This document shows, one piece after another, positions 37,106 to 43,580 of a stretch of DNA of 64,000 nt. Source of the stretch: CAZHOV01 sp964534315 (GTDB lineage: Bacteria; Bacteroidota; Bacteroidia; Chitinophagales; Saprospiraceae). The stretch lies in the NCBI GenBank assembly GCA_964534315.1, contig CAZHOV010000001.1, forward strand, positions 29,242-93,241. Direction: 5' to 3'. Position 1 is the stretch's first letter. Each line of letters opens with the position of its first letter. The translations under genes were made by a program, and so were the position numbers. Under the pieces are notes generated by a model that did no database searches, had not been told where the DNA came from, and worked only from the letters and a program-made list of their open reading frames with translations.

Positions 37106-38200
37106 TCAATTAATCTCTTTCAGCACTTCTTTCCATTTCGTTTCTAGTTCGTGACGTTCTTCCTTAGATATTTCGTGCTTTTTGGAGGGGTAGCTCTTGG
37201 TCTTGGCAATGTAAGACTTAAAGGTCGCTTCGGTCGCTTCGAAACCGTGAATACCAAGCTCTTTATAAATATTGGAGAGGGTATCCAGGGGTGTTTGTTT
37301 CAGATCAGCATAGCTGACTTCGATGAGATTGCCTTCCGGAATGAGTTCCCGGTCTCGGATATAGGTTTTCAGCATTATTTTATAGGTTTTAATAATATGC
37401 TGCCGGATATGTTCTTTAGAATAGGGTTGTAGTTGGAAAAGCGGGAGGACATTTTTAAATAAGCTTTGAGTGGAGGAATAAACCTGATAGGGGTTTCGAT
37501 GGATATAGATAAATTTTGCATTAGGGAATAGCTCTAATAGTGTTTTTATCCGGAAAGTATTGGGAGGATTTTTCAATAACATCCTGGATTTACCGGTATA
37601 GATTGCTGCTTTTTTGAGCAGTGTCAGGTAGGTTGTTTTCCATTGTTTTTTTTCGTTTGCTGTCAATTGCTCAAGTGTCCCCATTTTTTCCACCCAGTTT
37701 TCAGAGGCGTTGGGAAAATGCCACATATGGTAAAGGGCAAAAGGACCGGTATTGACCATGGCCATTTCTTCTTCTTGCGGGCTATTGAGATAAATTTTCA
37801 CATCATCAATCGGCCTTGTTGGGGGCATGAGGATTTTAGTCAGCCTGGGGAAAAGCCAGTTGGTCATAAAGGTGTGCGGGAAAATACTTTGTAGGGTGGT
37901 GACGTAGCCAAATTGTTTGTCCTGGCTTAGGAGATTGTGAAGATGGGTGGTGCCGCTTCTCCAGTGGCCGATGATAAATACCGGTGCTTCATCCAGTTGG
38001 ATGGTTTGGATTTTCTTTTTCAACCGCATAGCTTCATACCATTGAAAGGGAGCACTCAAGGTACAGATCAGAGCGACCCAAAAAGCTCTTATTTTGAATC
38101 TGAAGGGAATGTTCCCGGATGGTTCCTGCTTTAAGATCGTGATCCAACCCTTGAGAGTATTTCCGATGGCTGGGGTAATATGCTTATTCAATAGGCGCAT
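37106..38200 (-). CDS. Second PAPS-dependent sulfotransferase family protein
   Basis: It has the same layout as the protein at 8435-9565: a phosphosulfate-binding loop (FIIGHWRSGTTHLHNLL, about 75-91) and a 3'-phosphate motif (YIHRNPYQVYSSTQ). A hydrophobic N-terminal segment may associate it with membrane. The two proteins are clearly paralogous but diverged. The acceptor is unknown, and no PAPS-synthesis genes are in the window. Confidence 0.87.
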   Translation of the reverse strand: MRLLNKHITPAIGNTLKGWITILKQEPSGNIPFRFKIRAFWVALICTLSAPFQWYEAMRLKKKIQTIQLDEAPVFIIGHWRSGTTHLHNLLSQDKQFGYVTTLQSIFPHTFMTNWLFPRLTKILMPPTRPIDDVKIYLNSPQEEEMAMVNTGPFALYHMWHFPNASENWVEKMGTLEQLTANEKKQWKTTYLTLLKKAAIYTGKSRMLLKNPPNTFRIKTLLELFPNAKFIYIHRNPYQVYSSTQSLFKNVLPLFQLQPYSKEHIRQHIIKTYKIMLKTYIRDRELIPEGNLIEVSYADLKQTPLDTLSNIYKELGIHGFEATEATFKSYIAKTKSYPSKKHEISKEERHELETKWKEVLKEIN

Positions 38201-38422
38201 AACGAAAATAATTGATAGATAAATTCAATGATAAATATGGTAAATTAGGCAGGAACTTTATAAGATAAATAAAATAAAATAAAAGGGAAAAAAGTTGCCT
38301 AAGTATTGGTCAAAAAAGACAAAAGTTTTTTTTAATCAGCACGAAAGGACCGTATGATATTTTTGAATTGAAAAAGAAGGAAACGTGGTATTTAGGAGTT
38401 TTTGTAAAACATCCTTCTGCTT

Positions 38423-38454
38423 TTTGGATAAAATTAAAACTATTAGTAGTTTTG
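38423..38454 (+). promoter_or_regulatory. Strong Bacteroidota-type promoter upstream of a candidate small RNA
   Basis: TTTG at 38423-38426, a 20-bp spacer, then TAGTTTTG at 38447-38454 (consensus TAnnTTTG). The rest of the region from 38201 to 38422 shows nothing I can name. Confidence 0.6.
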
Positions 38455-38460
38455 TAGGCT

Positions 38461-38606
38461 ATTTTTAAATAAAAAGCAGGAAGCAGTCCATGTTTTAAAC
38501 GAACAATTGCAAAAAGCTAAGAGCCAACACCCTATCAGAACGGATACAATATGGGTTTAGATAAATAGTTGCCGTAGCATCAGTGATTTGATGTTACGGT
38601 TTTTTA
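38461..38606 (+). ncRNA. Candidate small non-coding RNA
   Basis: A good promoter ends at 38454 and a Rho-independent terminator lies at 38572-38606, so a transcript of roughly 145 nt is predicted. The only ATG frame of note inside encodes five residues (MGLDK). I could not match it to 6S RNA, SRP RNA, tmRNA or RNase P RNA by eye. It is in a 505-bp gap between a sulfotransferase and a PfkB kinase gene, both on the other strand. Confidence 0.4.
38572..38606 (+). terminator. Rho-independent terminator of the candidate small RNA
   Basis: An 11-bp stem (CCGTAGCATCA with TGATGTTACGG, one G-T pair), loop GTGATT, then seven T at 38600-38606. Confidence 0.8.
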
Positions 38607-38612
38607 TAACAA

Positions 38613-38645
38613 GAGAGTGTCTCAAATACTTTTGGGACAGCTCTC
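38613..38645 (-). terminator. Hairpin, probable terminator of the PfkB kinase gene
   Basis: GAGAG pairs with CTCTC and TGTCTC with GGGACA across one bulged G. It lies about 60 bp after the kinase stop on the minus strand. Confidence 0.5.
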
Positions 38646-38705
38646 TGATAAGTTTTTTCGAGGATACTTGAAAGGTGTTGTAATCAAGAGCTGAATGATC
38701 AGGTT

Positions 38706-39620
38706 TTACACTTCAAAATGTACTAACTGCACGAACTTATTGATACGGTCCCGGATCTCTTGCTGCGAAAGGTTTTTAATACGATTAATACTAAATTCTT
38801 CCACACAGAAAGAAGCCATGGCAGAGCCGTGGATGATTGCACGTTTCATATTGTCAAAGGAAAGGTCGCCGGTTTTAGCGATATAGCCCATCATGCCGCC
38901 GGCGAATGTATCGCCTGCTCCGGTGGGATCGAAGACCTCTGCCAGAGGAAGGGCCGGAGCAAAAAATATGCTGTTTTCCTGGAAAAGCAGGGCACCGTGT
39001 TCGCCTTTTTTGATGGCGATGATCTGGGGGCCCATTTCGTGGATGAGCTGTGCAGCTTTTACGAGAGAATATTCGCCGGAAAGTTGGCGGGCTTCTTCAT
39101 CGTTGATGATTAGCATGTCGATTTGGCCGATCACTTTTTTGAGACTATCCATGGCTACGTCCATCCAAAAATTCATGGTATCTAAGGCGATCAGTCGGGG
39201 GCGTTTACGTAGTTGCTCGATCACCCGCATTTGTACATCCGGGGTTAGGTTGCCCAGCATGACGTAGTCGCTGTCTTTGTAGCTTTCCGGAAGGACGGGG
39301 TCGAAATCTGCCAGTACGTTGAGTTCGGTAGCGAGGGTATCACGGGAGTTCATATTATCGTGGTATTTACCGGCCCAGAAGAACGACTTTTCGCCTTCTT
39401 TTACCTGTATACCGTCAAGATCGGCCCCAACAGATTGGAGATGGTCCAATTCTGTCTGAGGGAAATCGTCTCCGATCACCGACACCATTCGGATCGGTTT
39501 GGTAAAGTAGGAAGCGGAGAGGGCGATATAAGTAGCAGCGCCACCGACCACGCGGTCGGCTTTGCCGAAGGGGGTTTCAATATCATCGAATGCGACAGTA
39601 CCGACAGTAAGTAAACTCAT
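38706..39620 (-). CDS. PfkB-family sugar/nucleoside kinase
   Basis: The protein begins MSLLTVGTVAFDDIETPFG and has the substrate-binding 'GGAATYIALSASYF' and the anion-hole/catalytic signature 'DPTGAGDTFAGGMMGYI' (catalytic Asp in GAGD). The 304-residue length is normal. The PfkB family phosphorylates ribose, fructose, adenosine and similar hydroxyls; this subfamily is not identified from sequence. On its own promoter side, TACCTTTG is read on the minus strand at 39714-39721. Confidence 0.88.
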   Translation of the reverse strand: MSLLTVGTVAFDDIETPFGKADRVVGGAATYIALSASYFTKPIRMVSVIGDDFPQTELDHLQSVGADLDGIQVKEGEKSFFWAGKYHDNMNSRDTLATELNVLADFDPVLPESYKDSDYVMLGNLTPDVQMRVIEQLRKRPRLIALDTMNFWMDVAMDSLKKVIGQIDMLIINDEEARQLSGEYSLVKAAQLIHEMGPQIIAIKKGEHGALLFQENSIFFAPALPLAEVFDPTGAGDTFAGGMMGYIAKTGDLSFDNMKRAIIHGSAMASFCVEEFSINRIKNLSQQEIRDRINKFVQLVHFEV

Positions 39621-39830
39621 GGTCTAGTTGATTTAGTTGAGTACGTTTAGTGGTTGATGAAGTGGAATAACAAGAGCAAATCAGAGTACTTACTTTATTT
39701 ATTCCGAATCATTCAAAGGTAAAAACTAATTTCGGCGCAAACTTAAGGAAAACTTAGTGAACTACTAAACGGAATAAACTTAATCCATCAAGGGTGGAAC
39801 TATTTTTTTGAAAAAATAATTACACAATTA

Positions 39831-39861
39831 TTGCACAATTGTTTTGTATGTGATATCTTTG
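39831..39861 (+). promoter_or_regulatory. Strong promoter for the tRNA-Asn region
   Basis: TTG at 39831-39833, 20-bp spacer, TATCTTTG at 39854-39861. It is the only good promoter before the tRNA and would also transcribe the broken tRNA-like copy at 39932-39980. The rest of 39621-39830 shows nothing further except the minus-strand kinase promoter. Confidence 0.7.
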
Positions 39862-39931
39862 CATTCGCTTAACGAAAAAGGGGTGATAATTAAATGATGT
39901 TTAATTTCCTTTTTTGGTTAAAGTAGAAAAG

Positions 39932-39980
39932 CCTCGTTAGCTTCCCGCTTTTTTGCAAGAAAAAAGCGGGATTAGAGCGG
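39932..39980 (+). pseudogene. tRNA-Asn 5' remnant with a hairpin in place of the D-loop
   Basis: GCCTCGTTAGCT (39932-39943) differs at one base from the intact tRNA start GCCTCCTTAGCT, and TTAGAGCG (39972-39979) matches the tRNA D-arm end. Between them, where the tRNA has CAGCTGG, sits a hairpin: CCCGCTTTTTT (39944-39954), loop GCAAG, AAAAAAGCGGG (39960-39970). The rest of the tRNA is absent. Confidence 0.55.
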
Positions 39981-39991
39981 CAAAATAAAAA

Positions 39992-40065
39992 GCCTCCTTA
40001 GCTCAGCTGGTTAGAGCGCCGGACTGTTAATCCGTAGGTCCAAGGTTCAAGTCCTTGAGGGGGCG
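39992..40065 (+). tRNA. tRNA-Asn (anticodon GTT)
   Basis: The acceptor stem GCCTCCT pairs with AGGGGGC (one G-T pair), the D-arm is GCTC...GAGC, the anticodon loop is CTGTTAA with GTT at 40026-40028, and the T-arm contains GGTTCAAGTCC. The terminal pair of the anticodon stem is a C/T mismatch. CCA is not encoded. The gene is followed by a short hairpin and by a second, disrupted copy. Confidence 0.95.
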
Positions 40066-40125
40066 CACAATAAAAGGTCCATCAATAGTAATATTGTTGG
40101 GCCTTTTTTATTTTGGAGTGTTTGG

Positions 40126-40232
40126 GCTTGATGGTTAGAGCGTCCCGCTTTTTTGAAATTGGACAGAAGTATTCAATTGCAAAAAAGCGGGATTAATCCG
40201 TAGGTCCAAGGTTCAAGTCCTTGAGGGGGCGC
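40126..40232 (+). pseudogene. Second tRNA-Asn copy interrupted in the anticodon arm by the same hairpin
   Basis: TGGTTAGAGCG (40132-40142) matches the tRNA D-arm and 40193-40232 is an exact 40-bp copy of the tRNA 3' part (40027-40066, from the anticodon loop to the end). The eight bases between these parts in the tRNA (including the anticodon stem and first anticodon base) are replaced by a hairpin: CCCGCTTTTTTG (40144-40155) pairing with CAAAAAAGCGGG (40180-40191), with a further 5-bp inner stem. Confidence 0.75.
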
Positions 40233-40365
40233 CATGAAGGACTGCGTTCGAAAAGGACGTGGTCCTTTTCTCTCTACGCCTTCATGGCGCAGCCATTATA
40301 ATTTTACGATCCATTCAAACCACCTTTTTATAGTGAAGGCGAAGCGCAGCGCAGTCCTTCATGGC
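40229..40365. repeat. Nested palindromes between the tRNA copy and the GIY-YIG gene
   Basis: Three overlapping inverted repeats: 40229-40240 with 40279-40290 (12 bp, perfect), 40250-40258 with 40262-40270 (9 bp, loop GTG) inside it, and 40231-40246 with 40350-40365 (16 bp, perfect). The region is richer in G/C than its surroundings. Confidence 0.85.
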
Positions 40366-40386
40366 AGTAAAAAAAATCCCACAACG

Positions 40387-40659
40387 ATGGATAACTTCTA
40401 TTTCACCTATGTACTATTCAGCCAAAAAGATCACCTCTTATATATTGGCTATACCTCAAATCTTGAAAAACGCCTAGAAGAACATAACCAAGGCCTTACA
40501 AAAAGTACTTGTAACAGGAGACCGTTTAAGTTGATCTATTTTGAAGGGCATACCCGAAAGCTCGATGCTCTGAAAAGGGAACGGTACTTCAAAACCAATT
40601 CTGGGAAACGGACTTTACGGAAAATCCTTAAAGATGTCTTAGAAGATTTTAGGATATAA
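40387..40659 (+). CDS. Free-standing GIY-YIG nuclease-family protein
   Basis: A 90-residue single GIY-YIG domain: the first strand 'TYVLF' (7-11), 'LYIGYTSNLEKRLEEHN' (18-34) with Y19-I-G21 and catalytic Arg29, and 'ALKRERYFK' with Glu65 as the metal ligand. The frame is open upstream to 40234 through the palindromes; the ATG at 40387 fits the domain and is chosen. No DNA-binding domain is attached. These small proteins are multicopy in Bacteroidota and I recall them next to tRNA genes. Here it follows a duplicated tRNA-Asn 3' end, which suggests an element that targets tRNA genes. Confidence 0.87.
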   Translation: MDNFYFTYVLFSQKDHLLYIGYTSNLEKRLEEHNQGLTKSTCNRRPFKLIYFEGHTRKLDALKRERYFKTNSGKRTLRKILKDVLEDFRI

Positions 40660-40695
40660 AAAAATGGAGGAACTTTTATTTTAGTAGAATATGAC

Positions 40696-40860
40696 ATGAA
40701 ATCACCTCTAATTCCCTGGGTTCCGTTTCCTGTTCCTTTTGATCGTTTTATCGAAATTGCAGAAGAGGTTGGTATGAGGATGCCGGAGTTGATCGAAGAA
40801 ATCCCCTCTGCCTACGGGCCGAGAAAAATTTATTCGGCTTTTGCCCTGAAGGATCTTTAG
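40696..40860 (+). CDS. Possible small protein (54 aa)
   Basis: The frame starts MKSPLIPWVPFPVPFDRFIEIAEEV and ends SAFALKDL. The composition (helix-like second half, PELIEEIPSAYG) looks coding, and it is the only candidate in the 370-bp gap between the GIY-YIG gene and the L-domain gene. No Shine-Dalgarno-like or promoter signal was identified and no family is recognised. Confidence 0.3.
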   Translation: MKSPLIPWVPFPVPFDRFIEIAEEVGMRMPELIEEIPSAYGPRKIYSAFALKDL

Positions 40861-41029
40861 GTTGGCTAGTATGTTAACTCATGGAATAGAGGGATAATTT
40901 GTTGGTTTATATTGGTTTAAGAAAAATTAAATATGTTTAGTCATTAGTATTTTCCGGGACAGTTTTTTAATTTTATGGAACCCTCTTATTAAGACGTATT
41001 GCCTACGCAACTTACTTAATTTTGAACCT

Positions 41030-42040
41030 ATGAAAAGAATTGTTCTTTTTTCAGCCTTATTTACTTTTGCTTTTATTTCCCAAGGTTTGGGACAATGCTC
41101 ACCTCCAGAGTTTAATACGCAGTCTCAAATTGATGCTTTTCCAACCGACTATCCTGGCTGTACGGTCATTAATGGAGGGTTAACGATTAGGAATGGAAAC
41201 ACACCAGGTGATGAAATTGACGATTTGTCCCCACTAAGTGGCATTACTTCGGTGACGGGAGCTTTATTTATCCGGAATAATCAATCCCTGGGCAGTCTTG
41301 CCGGTTTGGAGCAACTCAATTCTGCAAATACAGTGGTCGTTCGCCAGAATAACGCTTTGACTGACCTGAGTGGCCTTAATGGCTTGACTTCAGTGACCAT
41401 GAATCTGCTAATTCGCGATAATGATCTTCTGGAAAATTTGAATGGACTCGAAAGCCTCAGTTTTATTGGGGAAGATTTATTTGTTAGCGGAAATGGTGAT
41501 CTTCTTTCATTGGCTGGTTTGCAGAATCTTGCCTCCGCAAATAATTTAATTATTCCCAATAACTTTTCCCTAAACGACCTCTCTGCCCTTTCTCAACTTT
41601 CTTCTTTAGGTAACGGACTTTTGCTAGCAGACAATGCTGCACTTGAAAGCCTGAATGGCCTTCAGAATATTATTTCTGTGGGCGGCAACGTCACCATTGA
41701 AGATAATAGCTTACTGAGTATGTGCAACTTTCTTTTTACACTACTAGATGAAATAGATGAAAATGATGACGGCCCGGGAGGGGCTCCAATTCCTGATGTC
41801 GGTGGTACAGTAACGATAAGTAATAATGCCGCAGGATGTAACAATGTGCAGGAAATCCTTACTGCGGGCCCACCAAATCCGACTATTCCGACCATGTCGG
41901 AATGGGCGTTCTTTTTACTCGTGATCATGGTATTTACGGTCGGGATTGTCGGGGTGTATAATGTGAAGAAGCGGGGTACGCTTAAAGCTTGGCACTCAAT
42001 TCGACAACACCAACTCCTCTGCTGCCTTTTTGGTGCTTAA
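41030..42040 (+). CDS. Surface protein with receptor-L/leucine-rich repeats and IPTL-type C-terminal anchor
   Basis: A signal peptide (about 1-21, ending QGLGQ) precedes six or so degenerate 23-24 residue repeats of the form 'LSGLNGLTSVTMNLLIRDN..L', as in receptor-L-domain proteins with a right-handed beta-helix. Near the end, 'IPTMSEWAFFLLVIMVFTVGIVGVY' followed by 'KKRG' matches the IPTL-CTERM sorting signal type (IPTLSEWG) rather than a T9SS tail. The last 15 codons overlap the end of the convergent SRPBCC gene (45 bp), so the true C-terminus could be shorter if there is a sequencing or frame change. Ligand unknown. Confidence 0.75.
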   Translation: MKRIVLFSALFTFAFISQGLGQCSPPEFNTQSQIDAFPTDYPGCTVINGGLTIRNGNTPGDEIDDLSPLSGITSVTGALFIRNNQSLGSLAGLEQLNSANTVVVRQNNALTDLSGLNGLTSVTMNLLIRDNDLLENLNGLESLSFIGEDLFVSGNGDLLSLAGLQNLASANNLIIPNNFSLNDLSALSQLSSLGNGLLLADNAALESLNGLQNIISVGGNVTIEDNSLLSMCNFLFTLLDEIDENDDGPGGAPIPDVGGTVTISNNAAGCNNVQEILTAGPPNPTIPTMSEWAFFLLVIMVFTVGIVGVYNVKKRGTLKAWHSIRQHQLLCCLFGA

Positions 42041-42415
42041 TACTGCTTTTTCAAACCACTCATTTATCCGTTCGAAATCCTCTTCGCCGGTATGGGCTTC
42101 CCATTCTATGGTGTAGGTAAGGAAGGTCTTTCCATTCGCTTCAAAGACTCTATTTTCAATGTTACCCTTATACTGAGGATGATCTTTCAATTCAAAGTAA
42201 GTCAAAAATTGTTCTTTGTCTTTTTGAATGATCTCTTTTACCACAATCCCGTCGCGTTGCATGACTCTAAGCATATCGCCGTCTTCTGTGGTCGTGAATT
42301 TTGTGGAAGCTATTCCGGAAATGTATTTCTCAGGCTGTTCTATTTTGTCGACCAAGATTTTCCAAACAATCTCTTTAGGAGCCTTTACTGGGATTTGATA
42401 AAAAATTCTAATCAT
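41996..42415 (-). CDS. SRPBCC-superfamily (AtaL-like, DUF1857) protein
   Basis: A 139-residue protein with a START/Bet v1-like pattern: beta strand 'IRIFYQIPV', helix 'APKEIVWKILVDKIEQPEKYI', seven strands, and a long C-terminal helix 'DFERINEWFEKAVLSTKKAAEELV'. The opening and size resemble the AtaL/DUF1857 group. It would bind a small hydrophobic ligand. It is divergent from the SABATH methyltransferase gene with 79 bp between starts, so both could be regulated together. Confidence 0.65.
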   Translation of the reverse strand: MIRIFYQIPVKAPKEIVWKILVDKIEQPEKYISGIASTKFTTTEDGDMLRVMQRDGIVVKEIIQKDKEQFLTYFELKDHPQYKGNIENRVFEANGKTFLTYTIEWEAHTGEEDFERINEWFEKAVLSTKKAAEELVLSN

Positions 42416-42494
42416 TATGTCTTGTCTTTTGTTAGTGAAACATCTAAGAAATGACAGAAATCAAAAATTGTTTACCAAACCTAAACATTTACAC

Positions 42495-43580
42495 ATGAAT
42501 ACAACTGAATTTCTCGCCATGCAAAGTGAATATTCTGCACGGACCCGCGGCGCCAAAAATGTGATCGATGCTTCTTTCCCACTTATAGAACAGGCATTAA
42601 AGGATCTATTATCGAATTTTAAAGCACCTTACCTTACGCTTGCCGATATGGGAGCTGCAGACGGAGGAACGTCTATGTCGCTAGTGCTAAATGCTGTTAA
42701 AGCTATTCGGAAACAACATCCCGATCTACCCATCCATTTAAATTATTCAGACTTACCGGAAAATGACTTCAATGCTTTATCCCGATTGTTGAATAATGTC
42801 AACGGCGAAGGTGATGCCATTCTTGACTTGTTTGAGGGTTTGACGATCTCCGCTGCTCCAGTTTCTTTTTATTATCCCATTTTACCCCCGCAAACCTTAT
42901 CTCTTGGATATTCGGCTACCGCCATGCATTGGCTGGAGTTTGCACCAGGCAAGATAACAGATCACGTACATATAGCAGCAAGTAAGGATGGTCAGGCCCA
43001 AGAGCTCTTCAGCCAAAAAGCTCACGAAGATTTAGTGAAAATTCTTCACCATCGCAAAGAAGAAATGCATACCGGAGCTTATTTCTTATTAGTTAACTTC
43101 GGCATTAATGAGGGAGGTCAGTTTTTGGGAAATACGCGAGGTGTTCATATGTTCAATCACTTTTATAAAATCCTTTCTCAAATGGTGGATGAAGGGAAAA
43201 TTACAAAAGAAGAACTGTTAAATATGAATTTCCCCCAATTCTACCGATCCAAGGAAGATTATCGAAAGGCTGTTGATGATCCTTCTTTGAAAGGACAACT
43301 GGAGATTGTTGATATAAAGGATTTGACAACGCCTTGCCCCTACCGTGAAGACTTTGAAAATACTGGCGATGAAGCAACTTTTGTAAAGACATATCCGGAA
43401 ACGCTACAAACCTGGAGCTATCCTGTCTTTTTTGTAGGATTGGATAAAAGCCGCCCGGAAGAAGAGCGCCATGGTCTGGTAACTGAGTTTTTTGAGCGCT
43501 ACAAGGCTGATATAAAGGCAAGCCCGGAAGAGCATGGTATGGATTATGTTCACCACCTGGTTTTACTCAAGCGTGTTTGA
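42495..43580 (+). CDS. SABATH-family carboxyl methyltransferase
   Basis: The start at 42495 gives MNTTEFLAMQSEYSARTRGA, and the SAM-binding region is LADMGAADGGTSMSLVLNAV (about 49-68). 'PQTLSLGYSATAMHWLEFAP' matches the SABATH 'YSSYSLHWLS' motif, with 'GMDYVHHLVLLKR' at the end. SABATH enzymes make methyl esters of small carboxylic acids (salicylate, jasmonate, fatty acids) and are best known in plants. The frame could be extended to 42417, but the MNTTEF start fits the family. It ends inside the BCCT carrier gene (18 bp overlap, convergent). The substrate is unknown. Confidence 0.8.
   Translation: MNTTEFLAMQSEYSARTRGAKNVIDASFPLIEQALKDLLSNFKAPYLTLADMGAADGGTSMSLVLNAVKAIRKQHPDLPIHLNYSDLPENDFNALSRLLNNVNGEGDAILDLFEGLTISAAPVSFYYPILPPQTLSLGYSATAMHWLEFAPGKITDHVHIAASKDGQAQELFSQKAHEDLVKILHHRKEEMHTGAYFLLVNFGINEGGQFLGNTRGVHMFNHFYKILSQMVDEGKITKEELLNMNFPQFYRSKEDYRKAVDDPSLKGQLEIVDIKDLTTPCPYREDFENTGDEATFVKTYPETLQTWSYPVFFVGLDKSRPEEERHGLVTEFFERYKADIKASPEEHGMDYVHHLVLLKRV

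Noticed and set aside
39944..39970. Simple Rho-independent terminator before the tRNA
   Set aside because: It lies downstream of the only good promoter and upstream of the tRNA, has no T-run after it, and its flanks match tRNA-Asn, so an inserted hairpin explains it better.
40234..40386. N-terminal extension of the GIY-YIG frame
   Set aside because: It is encoded by the palindromes and has no domain features; the domain starts at the ATG at 40387.
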